DNA of 64,000 nt. Origin: Gordonia asplenii. GTDB lineage: Bacteria > Actinomycetota > Actinomycetes > Mycobacteriales > Mycobacteriaceae. The stretch is from NCBI RefSeq assembly GCF_012933505.1, contig NZ_JABBNB010000025.1:43944-107943 (forward strand). Direction: 5' to 3'. The notes beneath the pieces are model-generated. The model made no database searches. It saw only the letters and a list, made by a program, of their open reading frames with translations, and had not been told where the DNA came from. The position numbers and the translations under genes were made by a program. Of the stretch, positions 16,409 through 27,597 are shown one piece after another. Positions within the stretch are counted from its first letter, which is position 1, and each line of letters opens with the position of its first letter.

Positions 16409-17174
16409 TCACCACCCGACCGGTGCGGCCGGCGTTCTGGGCGCAGTTGCATGCTCGATCCCGACGGCGAGCCAAGAGACGGCGACAAGGATAAGACACG
16501 CCAACGCCGGTTCGAGCGCCTGACGTAGCGCGAAGTCAAGGCCCGACGAGAACATCCACGCGTACGCATAAACCACCCCGCAGAGGACCCCGCCCACGGG
16601 TGCTAGCACGATCATGCCCAACGACGTGCGGTGTCCCGCGAGCCAGGCCAACAGCAGCAGGCCATAGGCGATCCCGTGCCCCACCGCATATTCGGTCATA
16701 TCGTCGAGCACCAGCCACTGGACACTCCACTCCAACTGAAGACTCCCTGCCGTCGGGCCGATGTAGGCGAGGAAGAACGCCGCCGCTCCAAGCCATGCGC
16801 CGAGGTGGATCGCCGCACCGTGGCCGACGACCGTCCTCGATCGGAATGCGAGTAACAGCACTACCGCCAGAAGTCCGAAGACCCCGGCCACGACGGCGGA
16901 CATTCCCAATGACATCCGGTCGACGGCATCACAATCGGTTGGCCCACCGCAGGTCGTGTAAAGGTGGTGCCGCACGTATGACTCGATCCCAACTGCAAAC
17001 ACGAAGCACACCATCAGCGCAGCGACGAAAGCCGAACCGTACGACCGACCTGACGGCTGCTGCGCGTGCGAGAACGGGTACGGCGCGGGATATCCGTCCC
17101 GGCCGATACCCTGCGGTCTACGGTTGTTCGGGCGGTGGCGGCAGGTATTTACCCGGCCCTAGGGGACTCGACAT
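16409..17174 (-). CDS. Six-helix membrane protein with an apparent N-terminal frameshift
   Basis: The main frame (from CTG/ATG 17014 down to 16409) encodes six hydrophobic helices, including MSAVVAGVFGLLAVVLLLAF and LGMIVLAPVGGVLCGVVYAY. Coding character continues upstream of 17014 as PAPYPFSHAQQPSGRSYGS, yet that frame has no ATG, GTG or TTG before an in-frame stop. In the next frame ATG 17174, with a G-rich ribosome site, gives MSSPLGPGKYLPPPPEQP and then a stop at 17118-17120. Skipping one base near 17120 joins the two into a ~254-residue protein with a Pro-rich N-terminus, common for actinobacterial membrane proteins. This is a real mutation, a sequencing error or a programmed shift. No function recognised. 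Confidence 0.7.
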
Positions 17175-17345
17175 GCCCCATCAGTCCCCTCACCGCTACC
17201 CCACGCCATCGACCGAACGGGCCAATCGGCGTGCCTGATGTCCGGGCATCGAGTCCACGTGTGCACTCACGTCCCCGTGGCGGGTATCGGAGGGCGTATT
17301 GCCCTCGGATGCCGACGAGGGGGACGCCAATTCACGCTCAACACA

Positions 17346-17377
17346 AACGGCCCCACCCATTTCTGGGTGGGGCCGTT
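17346..17377. terminator. Terminator downstream of clpB
   Basis: A perfect 14-bp stem (AACGGCCCCACCCA at 17346-17359; right arm 17364-17377) with loop TTTC. It lies 27 bases beyond the clpB stop, and the clpB-direction exit reads TTTGTGTT. Confidence 0.85.
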
Positions 17378-17403
17378 CGTATTTCGCGTAAGCCGCGGGG
17401 AAT

Positions 17404-19956
<2,553 letters not shown>

Positions 19957-20073
19957 TAGTACTACCTCTCGTCTGTGTGTTCTGGCGACGGACGCGGTGT
20001 GCGCATTCCAGGATGCCAGAGTTAAGTCTTATAGGCTCAGGTTTGAGCCTTCGAGAGGTGTAACGCGGTCAAA

Positions 20074-20094
20074 GTTGAGTTTGTTCCGCTCAAG
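20074..20094. promoter_or_regulatory. HAIR element (HspR operator) upstream of clpB
   Basis: GTTGAGT-N7-GCTCAAG matches the HspR inverted repeat CTTGAGT-N7-ACTCAAG at 12 of 14 arm positions with the exact 7-base spacer. It lies ~118 bases upstream of the clpB start. A second short inverted repeat (GGCTCAGGTTTGAGCC, 20034-20049) and a TATAAG -10-like hexamer on the clpB strand (20028-20033) lie between. Confidence 0.8.
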
Positions 20095-20344
20095 TTTGAG
20101 TTGGGAGAGTGAGGTGGGTCATGTTTTGGGGTGGGGTGCGCCGCGCTCGCTCGTGGTCCGGACTCCGGCGTCCAGAGACCGGACTACCGGACCTGATCGC
20201 CACATCCGTCACACGGGACGGACTGCGAGGGTAGGTTCCGGTCGAAAGCGACAACCCGAACAACTGGTCACCGACCAGATTTGAGTCCTCGGCCCGGGCA
20301 GCACGCTGCGCCAGTTCGGCCTGCAGTTGCGTGAAATCGTTCAC
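20090..20344 (-). CDS. Short ORF with a strong ribosome site, possible gene remnant
   Basis: An 84-residue frame from GTG 20344, with AGGAGG 7 bases upstream and an N-terminus MNDFTQLQAELAQRAARAED that looks like a genuine amphipathic helix. The remainder is Arg/Ser/Pro-rich and looks non-coding, and its stop falls inside the clpB HAIR box. The likely reading is the 5' end of a gene whose body was lost. The rest of 19957-20660 holds only the clpB regulatory region. Confidence 0.35.
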   Translation of the reverse strand: MNDFTQLQAELAQRAARAEDSNLVGDQLFGLSLSTGTYPRSPSRVTDVAIRSGSPVSGRRSPDHERARRTPPQNMTHLTLPTQT

Positions 20345-20660
20345 GTCGGCCTCCTGTGGCTCAGTACTTCGTCGTCCTCAAAGAGAGGCCGCCGACCAGT
20401 ACCTGTGCGGTGGACAGGACGTACTCGCAGAGCCGCCAACACATCGCGGTCCTTCGATGCGCAAGCTGATAGGGCACCCCGCCCGAGTTGACATGGGCTC
20501 AGATGTGCCGGTTTCGCGGAGGCCGTCGGCAGTTGCGAAGGAGGCCCCCGCATGAACTCGATGGATGCTCACCGGTGAAACTGCGAAGACCTTGCTGATC
20601 GCGCCCGATTCTCGTGCGCTAGCTTCTGAGACTTCAAGTGGCGTGCTGGACGCTGCGTGC

Positions 20661-23522
20661 TCACTGTTCGCCCTTCGCTTGTAGTAGGTCAAGCAGTTGT
20701 CGTTCGGCGGCCACCAGATCATCGCGGTCTGCCGAGCTGTCGTCCGCGGCGAGTTCGACGGTCAGAAGGAACGTTTCCAAAGCGCTGCGCACCTGCTCAA
20801 GCCACCGATCGCGCGATGCCTGGTCAACAGCTGTGAAACCGGCCTGTGAAATCGGGTCGGTGGCGGTCGGCAGAATCGAGATAGCGCACGAGATCGATTG
20901 CGGCCCACGCATCCACGTGGCGGTGCCGAGGAGGTCGTTGACGACCGCGACGACCGGCACGAGTGCGTCAGCCAACTCGCCCCCGCTAAGCCGAAGGATC
21001 AGCGTCGGATCACCTGACTCGGCGTCGCGAATCGATTCAAGAGACAGTCCCGCTTCGATCGCGACGACGCCGGCTTGCCGCTCGACGAAGTCATAGACTG
21101 CACCATTCAGGTCAATCGCCCGAAACGACGCCATCAGGTCTTCGAGTAGAACTAGCCGCCCTGAAGCAGCGCTGCCGCGCCATGTCGCGATCCGTTCATC
21201 TGTATCGCCCTCACTGATTCCTGCAGTTGGCAAATTCTCGTAGAGCCAATGCCGGACCGCAGTTCGCCGCTGAAAGCGCAGTACCGCCGTGTAGTAGTCG
21301 ACCAGTCGTGCAACCACCGCCGAGTGCGCTGGCGGCAGCAGCTGTGACCTGACTCGCGCCCATTGCTGGTACCCACTGAAATCGCCGGCAGCGAGGCGAT
21401 CTACTGCTAGCCTGCCCACGGCAATGTCTTTCGCAGAATTCGGAGCGTGCACGTCGGCGGAACGCAGTTCGGCACGGAGCATGGCCCGCAGTAGCAGTTG
21501 ACCGTCCTGGTCAGAGTTGGCCGATTGAGTGGTGTCGGTTCCGAGCATGTAGCTCAATGCGTCTGCTGCTGTGGAGTGTTTCGCCGCGGTCTGCGTGCTA
21601 GCCCACCCGCCGCGCCACTTTGGGCGGTCTTCGATGCCGAAGGTCAGGGTAGCGCGGTAGCTGCGGTCGTGGTGTTCGCCGCGCGATTCGAAGTCGACTT
21701 CGAATGGGACTTTCAGGGGGCCGCAGTACTGGACGAGAAGGGTAGTCGGGTCCACTGTCGGGGTGAACGACGACACCCATTTCCACAGCACCGAAGGTTG
21801 GCGTTCCATCAGGAGGTCGCCGTTAGCGCGCCACGCCGCGGCCACCACCGATTGGGTGACGTCTTCCTTGACATCTGCGGAGATGCGCATTCCCCTGCTG
21901 TGCAGAATTCCCGCATTCAGTGGCATTTCGTTGAACAGTTCGATGATCGCGTTCCGCGGCAACGATGGCGTGGTGACTGCGGTTGTTGGCACCTCGTACG
22001 ACTCGTCGAGAGTATGCAGAACGTAGTGATGGCTTACCAAGTTGCTGAGGACTTCGGCTCCCTCGGTCGCCAAGACACCGTAGTCGCGCTGGTGTGCTCG
22101 CGCCACCAGCGTCTGGTTCTCATAGACCCAAGATCTGTGGGTGAGCGCCTGCGCCATCAGCCCGACATCGGCGACTTCGAACGCGCCGGCGGCCCACTCA
22201 CGTGCGTCCTCGTGGCGTGGAAGTTTTGCACTATAGAGTTGCGGCCTGACCTCGGGAACCCGCGACGGCGGTGCAGGCACGCAGTCCGGTGCATACGAGT
22301 GCAGGTAGGTGCGCGCGGCCAGTTTCCGTGCAGCCTTTCCGGACCGTGCTGTGCCGGATGCGGACAGTCCGTCGACTGTGACGGTGACGGTGAACTGTTT
22401 GTCGTGGTCAGGGCCGGTATCGGTCCGGCTGAAGGTCGGGGCGGACGCGACGTGCGAGGTGAGCAGCGTCATCCAATCGGGTTCCGGCACGCTCGGTGTG
22501 TACTTGATGTGGTCCAGGAGTCGGTCTGCGGGCGCCTGCGATCCTGTAATCAGCGACAATGCCCCGAGAATCTGCATCGCGACCTTTTCTGGCGCCGAGC
22601 TTCGACCGCCCGCAGCCAATGTGGCAGCCTCTCCTGTGCCGTACAAGCTCAACTGGTTGGCCGTCACCCAGGCTGCCAGGGCGGATCGCGCGTCCCTGTC
22701 TCCTTGCAGGGTGGCACTCACGTCGTTGTTTGAAGTGAATTCGCCTCGCTGTGACCGGACCCGGTCCAGCAGTGCCACCCGCATCCAGCCCCGCCCCAAC
22801 GTCGCCAGCAGATCCAGTACCCCCGAGGTGATCGGCGGTTGCGGTACTGACTCGTACAAGTAGCTTTGATGGAGACGCGCCCACCGCACCCACCGCAGGG
22901 CAGCGTCGTCTGGTTTCACTTGCAGTGTTTCCAGGTCGTCAGCCAATGCATCCGGAAGCTGCGGCAACCAGGCAGAATTAGGCGCTTGCGGCACGGACTG
23001 TGCCCACCGCGTCGCGATGGTCTCTGGGCGAGGCGCGAGATGCTGGCCGATGCCTGCTGGTGCTGCCGCGGCCCGTTTCGTGCGTTGCGCAGAGACCGCC
23101 CGCTCGGGTGCGTGAATGCGAATGAGCTCATCACGTAGCCACGGCCGCAATGTAGGGGTACGTCCAGACTGGATCGCTTGCTCGGCTAGGCGGCACTCTC
23201 GTGTACGGGTCCGCGATCCTGCAATCGCTGCCAGCTTCCGGACTCCCACCAAAGTTGGGAGCACCGCATCAGCCGCCACCGCCAGATCATCAGTCAAATG
23301 GACCTTCCGGAGACGAGCCTGCTCATGCAGGCGTCGCGCCATCATATGAAGAGGCTCTGGCGGTGGCGGAGTTCCCAGCGCAACAATTCCTACCCAACGG
23401 TTCCCAAAACTGAACGCTGAAATGACCTGCTCCAATCGTGTCCACCGCGGCCGCGGCCACACCAGGGCTACATCACCCCTTCGCGACGACCTTCCGTCTA
23501 CGAGTGAAGCGTAGACGGCCAT
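20661..23522 (-). CDS. Large protein with tandem RNase III-like and double-stranded RNA-binding domains
   Basis: A 953-residue protein. Residues ~205-340 read as an RNase III-like helical domain (LHQSYLYES, then VLDLLATLGRGWM). Residues 347-410 are a canonical dsRNA-binding domain (TGPDHDKQFTVTVTVDG, then SGKAARKLAARTYL). Residues ~448-583 are a second RNase III-like domain (LMAQALTHRSWVYEN, GVLATEGAEVLSNL). Residues 590-660 are a second dsRBD-like domain (DPTTLLVQY, GEHHDRSYRATLTFG, AAKHSTAADALSYML). Acidic residues expected at RNase III catalytic positions are missing in both domains (for example LATEGAEVL where LEFLGDAVL is usual). It therefore looks like a dsRNA binder rather than a nuclease. 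Residues 1-200 and 670-953 are unassigned. GC looks lower than in the neighbours. The start is ATG 23522, with an in-frame stop 17 codons upstream. Function unknown; RNA-based defence or regulation is a hypothesis. Confidence 0.8.
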   Translation of the reverse strand: MAVYASLVDGRSSRRGDVALVWPRPRWTRLEQVISAFSFGNRWVGIVALGTPPPPEPLHMMARRLHEQARLRKVHLTDDLAVAADAVLPTLVGVRKLAAIAGSRTRTRECRLAEQAIQSGRTPTLRPWLRDELIRIHAPERAVSAQRTKRAAAAPAGIGQHLAPRPETIATRWAQSVPQAPNSAWLPQLPDALADDLETLQVKPDDAALRWVRWARLHQSYLYESVPQPPITSGVLDLLATLGRGWMRVALLDRVRSQRGEFTSNNDVSATLQGDRDARSALAAWVTANQLSLYGTGEAATLAAGGRSSAPEKVAMQILGALSLITGSQAPADRLLDHIKYTPSVPEPDWMTLLTSHVASAPTFSRTDTGPDHDKQFTVTVTVDGLSASGTARSGKAARKLAARTYLHSYAPDCVPAPPSRVPEVRPQLYSAKLPRHEDAREWAAGAFEVADVGLMAQALTHRSWVYENQTLVARAHQRDYGVLATEGAEVLSNLVSHHYVLHTLDESYEVPTTAVTTPSLPRNAIIELFNEMPLNAGILHSRGMRISADVKEDVTQSVVAAAWRANGDLLMERQPSVLWKWVSSFTPTVDPTTLLVQYCGPLKVPFEVDFESRGEHHDRSYRATLTFGIEDRPKWRGGWASTQTAAKHSTAADALSYMLGTDTTQSANSDQDGQLLLRAMLRAELRSADVHAPNSAKDIAVGRLAVDRLAAGDFSGYQQWARVRSQLLPPAHSAVVARLVDYYTAVLRFQRRTAVRHWLYENLPTAGISEGDTDERIATWRGSAASGRLVLLEDLMASFRAIDLNGAVYDFVERQAGVVAIEAGLSLESIRDAESGDPTLILRLSGGELADALVPVVAVVNDLLGTATWMRGPQSISCAISILPTATDPISQAGFTAVDQASRDRWLEQVRSALETFLLTVELAADDSSADRDDLVAAERQLLDLLQAKGEQ

Positions 23523-24684
23523 TCCGACAATCTCGACACGACAATCGGTGCCATGCGACAGCCGGATTCGTTAGTGCGGCAAATGATTTGCTGGAGGTTC
23601 CTGGCTTGTTAGTCGAGCAGTTCTCACAGCGCTTGCGCCTGATTTCACACTGCCTCTCGCTCGTGTTGTGTTGGCGCAACTTCTTCGAGGATGCAGCTGG
23701 AAGTGCGGCACAGTTGTTTCGTAGGTCGACACGCTGCCCATGCCGTCGGCAGATTGGCTCCTATCGACACTCCGGCACCGGACGGCACGGCGTAGGCCTA
23801 GGCGTCGGCCAGTCCTCAACGGGTGTGCCCACATCCCCACCGCGGTGTCGATTGCGCCCGGCTCTCCGAAGGCGGACCGCCCGCGACTTCACCGGAACTC
23901 CACACGGGCCTCGTAGTCGGCCCATCCGTCCGGCCTGACGAGTTGGGCAGGTTCGCGGAGGTCTGCGGCGGGGCGGTCCCTGTCGTCGTCGGGTAATGCC
24001 CTTGATGGTGACATCCGACTGCGACAATGTCTCCCCATTTTCGAGCAGGCTGTTCGTGAAACAGCTTGAGCCTCAATCTGTTTCGTCTGCTTTGGAGACC
24101 GCCGCAGGAGTCTCCGCGGGCGATCCGGCGCAGTGGGACGGTCACTTCGGCGTCCGATCCAGCCCGGTTCCGCGCAGGAACCGGTGCCATGATCGCTGCC
24201 GGGCGAGGTAGGCCTCGATGTGCGGAGGTAGCGCGGTGTCGGAGTTGTGGACGGTGTCGGAGTTGTGGGTGGTGTCGTTGTCGTTCACTTCCATTAGACG
24301 CAGCGGGCGGGCAAACGGCTCCATCAAGTTACGTACGTGGTCAGATGCGACAGCGAAGGATCGTTCAAGGATCATCTGCAACAGATGCGCAATCTCGACA
24401 TCGGCGCATTCACGGCGACGGCGTGCACGTCCGACCAGTGCATCCACCGGATGTCGAGAGGCGAAAGGATCGAGCAGTCACGTCGGAACAGGCCAGACTC
24501 CACGGAGAAGATGCCATCGGGATGCGCCCTCCGGGGGCCGCTGCTGCAGCGGAGGACGAGGAGGTGCCGCGGAGACGGCCGGCGAAGTCGGCCAGAAGGA
24601 GGACTTCTCACGGACGTCCGACACCTGGTTGAGATGCATGTCTATGGTCGCAGAGTGGGAGACAAACCGGACGATCCGACGGCT
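23523..24684. other. 1.16-kb stretch with no convincing gene, accessory island
   Basis: Only short Arg/Pro-rich frames are present on either strand. Fragments such as DVTIKGITRR in broken frames suggest decayed coding DNA. One short reverse frame (24142-24447) is listed separately. The base composition is more mixed than in the housekeeping blocks. Confidence 0.5.
24142..24447 (-). CDS. Possible short hypothetical protein or remnant
   Basis: A 101-residue frame ending ALPPHIEAYLARQRSWHRFL plus a basic tail. It contains a duplicated THNSDT/VHNSDT motif encoded by a short direct DNA repeat near 24240-24280. An internal ATG at 24295 would give a 50-residue peptide (MEVNDNDTTHNSDTV). No clear ribosome site and no family recognised; it lies in decayed island DNA. 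Confidence 0.25.
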   Translation of the reverse strand: MDALVGRARRRRECADVEIAHLLQMILERSFAVASDHVRNLMEPFARPLRLMEVNDNDTTHNSDTVHNSDTALPPHIEAYLARQRSWHRFLRGTGLDRTPK

Positions 24685-25173
24685 ATGAAGGCGCCCCGCC
24701 CTGGCGAAGAGACCGCAGAGGTCATGATCACCGTCAAGACGTATCCGAACCCGAGCGACTCGTACGGCGAGACGGTCTGCGTGGCCGGCGTCCGGCTTGA
24801 CCGTCGCGAGCCCGAGTGGATCCGCCTCTACCCGGTGAAGTTTCGCAACGACGACTTTGACAACACCTTCAAGAAGTACGATGTCATCCGCGTCAACGGC
24901 GCGTACAGCCACAAGAGCGATAACCGACCTGCGTCGTTCCGGCCCCGCCAGGACAAACTGGTTCTCGTCGACCACATCGGCTCGAAGCCCAACTGGCAGC
25001 GGCGTCGGCTGAACCTCAGTGATCTGATCGGTGCCACGACGATGTGCGAGCTCCTTGGCCAGAACCCGATCGGCGGGATGGCCACTCCGTCACCATCTAT
25101 GGGCTTGATCAAGCCCATAGACGTGGTGGCCACCGTTGGCAACGGAGACCCCTGGACCGCCCGCACTGGCTAA
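24685..25173 (+). CDS. Conserved hypothetical protein, apparently truncated at the C-terminus
   Basis: A 162-residue frame with clearly conserved-looking segments: KTYPNPSDSYGETVCVAG, EWIRLYPVKFR, FKKYDVIRV and RPASFRPRQDKLVLVDHIG. From memory this pattern belongs to an uncharacterised family of small bacterial proteins that usually continue for 60-100 more residues after the point where this one stops (GNGDPWTARTG). Neither other frame downstream resumes it, so the 3' end seems lost. ATG 24685 or ATG 24724 (AGAGG just upstream) could be the start. A 24-bp perfect palindrome lies within it. No function is known to me. Confidence 0.6.
   Translation: MKAPRPGEETAEVMITVKTYPNPSDSYGETVCVAGVRLDRREPEWIRLYPVKFRNDDFDNTFKKYDVIRVNGAYSHKSDNRPASFRPRQDKLVLVDHIGSKPNWQRRRLNLSDLIGATTMCELLGQNPIGGMATPSPSMGLIKPIDVVATVGNGDPWTARTG
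25097..25120. repeat. 24-bp perfect palindrome inside a coding frame
   Basis: CTATGGGCTTGA followed directly by its reverse complement, with no spacer. It sits 50 bases before the premature end of the truncated hypothetical gene. It can form a 12-bp cruciform or hairpin. Confidence 0.85.
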
Positions 25174-25405
25174 GCCCCAACAACCCCACATGCAGTCGAG
25201 GTCTGAAGCGACTCGGGTTACCCGCGGATAGCCTCCCTCGCTGATACCGCCTGAGCGTCCGAACAGTCAGCGGTCCTGGCGCAGCTCTATCGTTAGCCCG
25301 CCGCCGTCCCAATTCTCGCGCTCCGGACAGCCATAACTCGCGCGTTGTGCCGGCGGACGCACAATCAGGCCACCGAGAATCCGCCGATAGCTTCCTTAAA
25401 TCGTA

Positions 25406-25432
25406 TTCAACTCGGTTCAGCGTCCCTTCAGC
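25406..25432 (+). promoter_or_regulatory. Direct-repeat operator TTCAGC-N5-TTCAGC, site 1
   Basis: Half-sites TTCAAC (25406), TTCAGC (25416) and TTCAGC (25427) are spaced 10 and 11 bases, about one helical turn, ending 23 bases before the PAP2 start. The core CAGCGTCCCTTCAG recurs at 33570 and 36221. This spacing is typical of OmpR-family response regulators. Confidence 0.7.
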
Positions 25433-25455
25433 CCGATCCCGGCACTCTCGCAGTC

Positions 25456-26193
25456 ATGCGTCGTCCGCCAACTGTGGTTATCGCCGGGTGTTGCCTTGCC
25501 CTACTGGTCGTTATTGTCGGTGTCGCCGTCGCCCTCAACGGTGGCGGACCGTTCGGCATCGACTCGACCGTCATGTCCTGGATGCTCGCACACCGTGCCG
25601 CCACCGCGCAGTCGTCGGTGTCGACGCTCACCGCTGTCGACACTTTGACCTGGTTCTTCAGCCCGGTCGCCGTATGCATCTGGACTGTGCTGCTCGCGGT
25701 GGCCATCGGCGTTCGCGACCGCACTGCCGTGCGGGCGATCCCGATAGCGGCCACTGTCGCCGCTGCCGGTGCCGCCGGTGAAGTGGCGAAGATCGCCGTG
25801 AATCGACCACGTCCGTCTCTCGTCTACCAGTTGGGTACGCCCGAAGCCACCTATTCGTACCCATCGGGTCACGTCACCGGGACATCAGCCCTGGCTGTCG
25901 TGGCGGTGGTCATCGTCGGGGCCGCGTGGTCGCGCACGACGCGCCTCATCGCCGCCGCCGCGGCAGCGCTCGTCATTCTCACCGCGGCGGCCACTCGCCT
26001 GTATCTGGGCGTGCACTGGGTAACGGACGTGATGGCCGGCGCATGTCTGGGAACCGCTGTCGCACTGGTCATTCCAGCCGTGAGCGGACGGGCTCTCCCA
26101 ATTCTGGCGGTGCGAGCTCCAGATCGCATGCGTCGTTATCTACTGCCCGCAATCAGCGCGTCACGTCGACCTCCGGCCGTCGCCCCTCACTGA
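25456..26193 (+). CDS. PAP2 superfamily membrane phosphatase
   Basis: A 245-residue, six-helix membrane protein of the type 2 phosphatidic acid phosphatase family, which removes phosphate from lipid phosphates such as undecaprenyl pyrophosphate or phosphatidic acid on the outer face. All three catalytic motifs are present: KIAVNRPRP, SYPSGHVTG (PSGH) and TRLYLGVHWVTDVMAG with the nucleophilic His. The ATG at 25456 lies just after a direct-repeat operator shared with the two-component cluster downstream, so phosphate-lipid turnover is probably under that signalling system. First gene of a three-gene operon with a COG4705 protein and a small membrane protein. Confidence 0.92.
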   Translation: MRRPPTVVIAGCCLALLVVIVGVAVALNGGGPFGIDSTVMSWMLAHRAATAQSSVSTLTAVDTLTWFFSPVAVCIWTVLLAVAIGVRDRTAVRAIPIAATVAAAGAAGEVAKIAVNRPRPSLVYQLGTPEATYSYPSGHVTGTSALAVVAVVIVGAAWSRTTRLIAAAAAALVILTAAATRLYLGVHWVTDVMAGACLGTAVALVIPAVSGRALPILAVRAPDRMRRYLLPAISASRRPPAVAPH

Positions 26194-26206
26194 AGGAGCT
26201 CACACC

Positions 26207-27040
26207 ATGAACTCACCCCTTACCGACTCCGACTCGACGTCCCCGCGAATCGGTGCCCTGAGCAAGGTGCCTGAAGTCACCGTCTACTTCTGGATCATCA
26301 AGATCTTCGCCACCACCGTTGGCGAGACGGCCGCGGACTATCTGAACATGACGTTGGGGTTCGGGCTACAGAGCACGACGGTGATCACCGTCGCGCTGCT
26401 GGTGATCACACTCGCCGCGCAATTCGCGGTGAACCGGTATATTCCGGCGCTGTATTGGTGGGCGGTGCTGCTCATCAGCGTGACGGGAACGCTGATCACC
26501 GACAATCTGACCGACGTATACGGGATACCTTTGATTGCGTCCACTGCGGCGTTCTCGGTGGCGCTGATCGTTGTGTTCACCGCTTGGTATCTCACCGAGG
26601 GTACCTTATCGATCCATTCGATACGTACCCGCAGGCGAGAAGCCTTTTATTGGCTGGCCATCTTAGTCACTTTTGCACTCGGCACTGCCGCAGGCGACCT
26701 TATCGCCGAGAAATTTGCGCTCGGATATGGTCTATCGCTGCTGCTCTTCGCCGGAGTGATCGCGGCGGTCACCGTTGGGCACTATCTGTTGCGTCTCAAC
26801 GCTGTGTTCGCGTTCTGGGCGGCCTACATCGTGACCCGTCCACTGGGTGCATCTTTGGGTGACCTGCTCACTCAACCCGCAGATGCGGGCGGTTTCGCCT
26901 TCGGCAGTACAGCGGTCAACGTGGTGTTCCTGGTAGTGATGGTCACCCTGGTCGTCTATCTGTCCATCAGCAATGTCGATCGTATTGAGCAAGTCGAACA
27001 GCTCAAACAACGCCGGGACTTGGTCGAGGACCACACGTGA
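26207..27040 (+). CDS. COG4705-type membrane protein with four internal repeats
   Basis: A 277-residue integral membrane protein with four diverged copies of a helix-pair unit: TTVGETAADYLNMTLGFG, VTGTLITDNLTDVYGIP, LGTAAGDLIAEKFALGYG and RPLGASLGDLLTQPADAGG. The conserved Gly-x-x-x-x-Asp in each is characteristic of the uncharacterised COG4705 family, sometimes described as membrane-anchored or metal-related, with no established function. The start has GAAGGAG 7 bases upstream, 13 bases after the PAP2 stop. The stop overlaps the next gene (GTGA). Confidence 0.85.
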   Translation: MNSPLTDSDSTSPRIGALSKVPEVTVYFWIIKIFATTVGETAADYLNMTLGFGLQSTTVITVALLVITLAAQFAVNRYIPALYWWAVLLISVTGTLITDNLTDVYGIPLIASTAAFSVALIVVFTAWYLTEGTLSIHSIRTRRREAFYWLAILVTFALGTAAGDLIAEKFALGYGLSLLLFAGVIAAVTVGHYLLRLNAVFAFWAAYIVTRPLGASLGDLLTQPADAGGFAFGSTAVNVVFLVVMVTLVVYLSISNVDRIEQVEQLKQRRDLVEDHT

Positions 27041-27312
27041 GCGACCGGCAACGCGTCATCCCCCGATGGTTGGCCGCAGTGATGACGGCGTACGGCGCGA
27101 CAGCATCAGTTGTGCTGGTCGGACTGTACGCCTCCATCGACACACCCAGTGACGGCGACTGGTCGGCATCAATGCTCGACGATACGTGGCGTACCGCCGT
27201 GCTGGTGGCAGCGGTGATCACGGGGTCGATGGCGTGTGGAATATCGGCGATCAACCGGAGCTCGAAAGATGCCGGCTCGCCGGAGCGTGCGGCACGCCGT
27301 CAAGCGCCCTGA
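27037..27312 (+). CDS. Small two-helix membrane protein
   Basis: A 91-residue protein with hydrophobic segments LAAVMTAYGATASVVLVGLY and TAVLVAAVITGSMACGISAI and a basic tail. Its GTG overlaps the previous stop by 4 bases, so it is translationally coupled to the COG4705 gene. No family recognised; perhaps an accessory subunit. Confidence 0.65.
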   Translation: MSDRQRVIPRWLAAVMTAYGATASVVLVGLYASIDTPSDGDWSASMLDDTWRTAVLVAAVITGSMACGISAINRSSKDAGSPERAARRQAP

Positions 27313-27597
27313 TCTGTGCGAGCGGCGGTGGCGGATCCCCGCATCCACCGCTCGAAGTTCAATGCCGATAGATGATCGATTCCTGGCGGCGGGGGTAAAA
27401 CGGCACCGATCTGGGATTCTCGTCCGGGTCCCTACGAAGATCTGCAGATAAGTATTCCACTGAGGGGCCAACTTCTTCCCCTACCGACCAGACATTCTGC
27501 GGAAAGTTGTGGACGCAGATGTACACCGAAACAACCGGGCGTAACTCGATCCCAGGTGGACTGACGCCACCTCACACCATGCCCGCAAAACTGTGCC

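Noticed and set aside
20661..23522. Active RNase III or Dicer-like nuclease
   Set aside because: The acidic catalytic residues appear missing in both RNase III-like domains and no helicase or PAZ-like motif was seen, so an active nuclease is not claimed.
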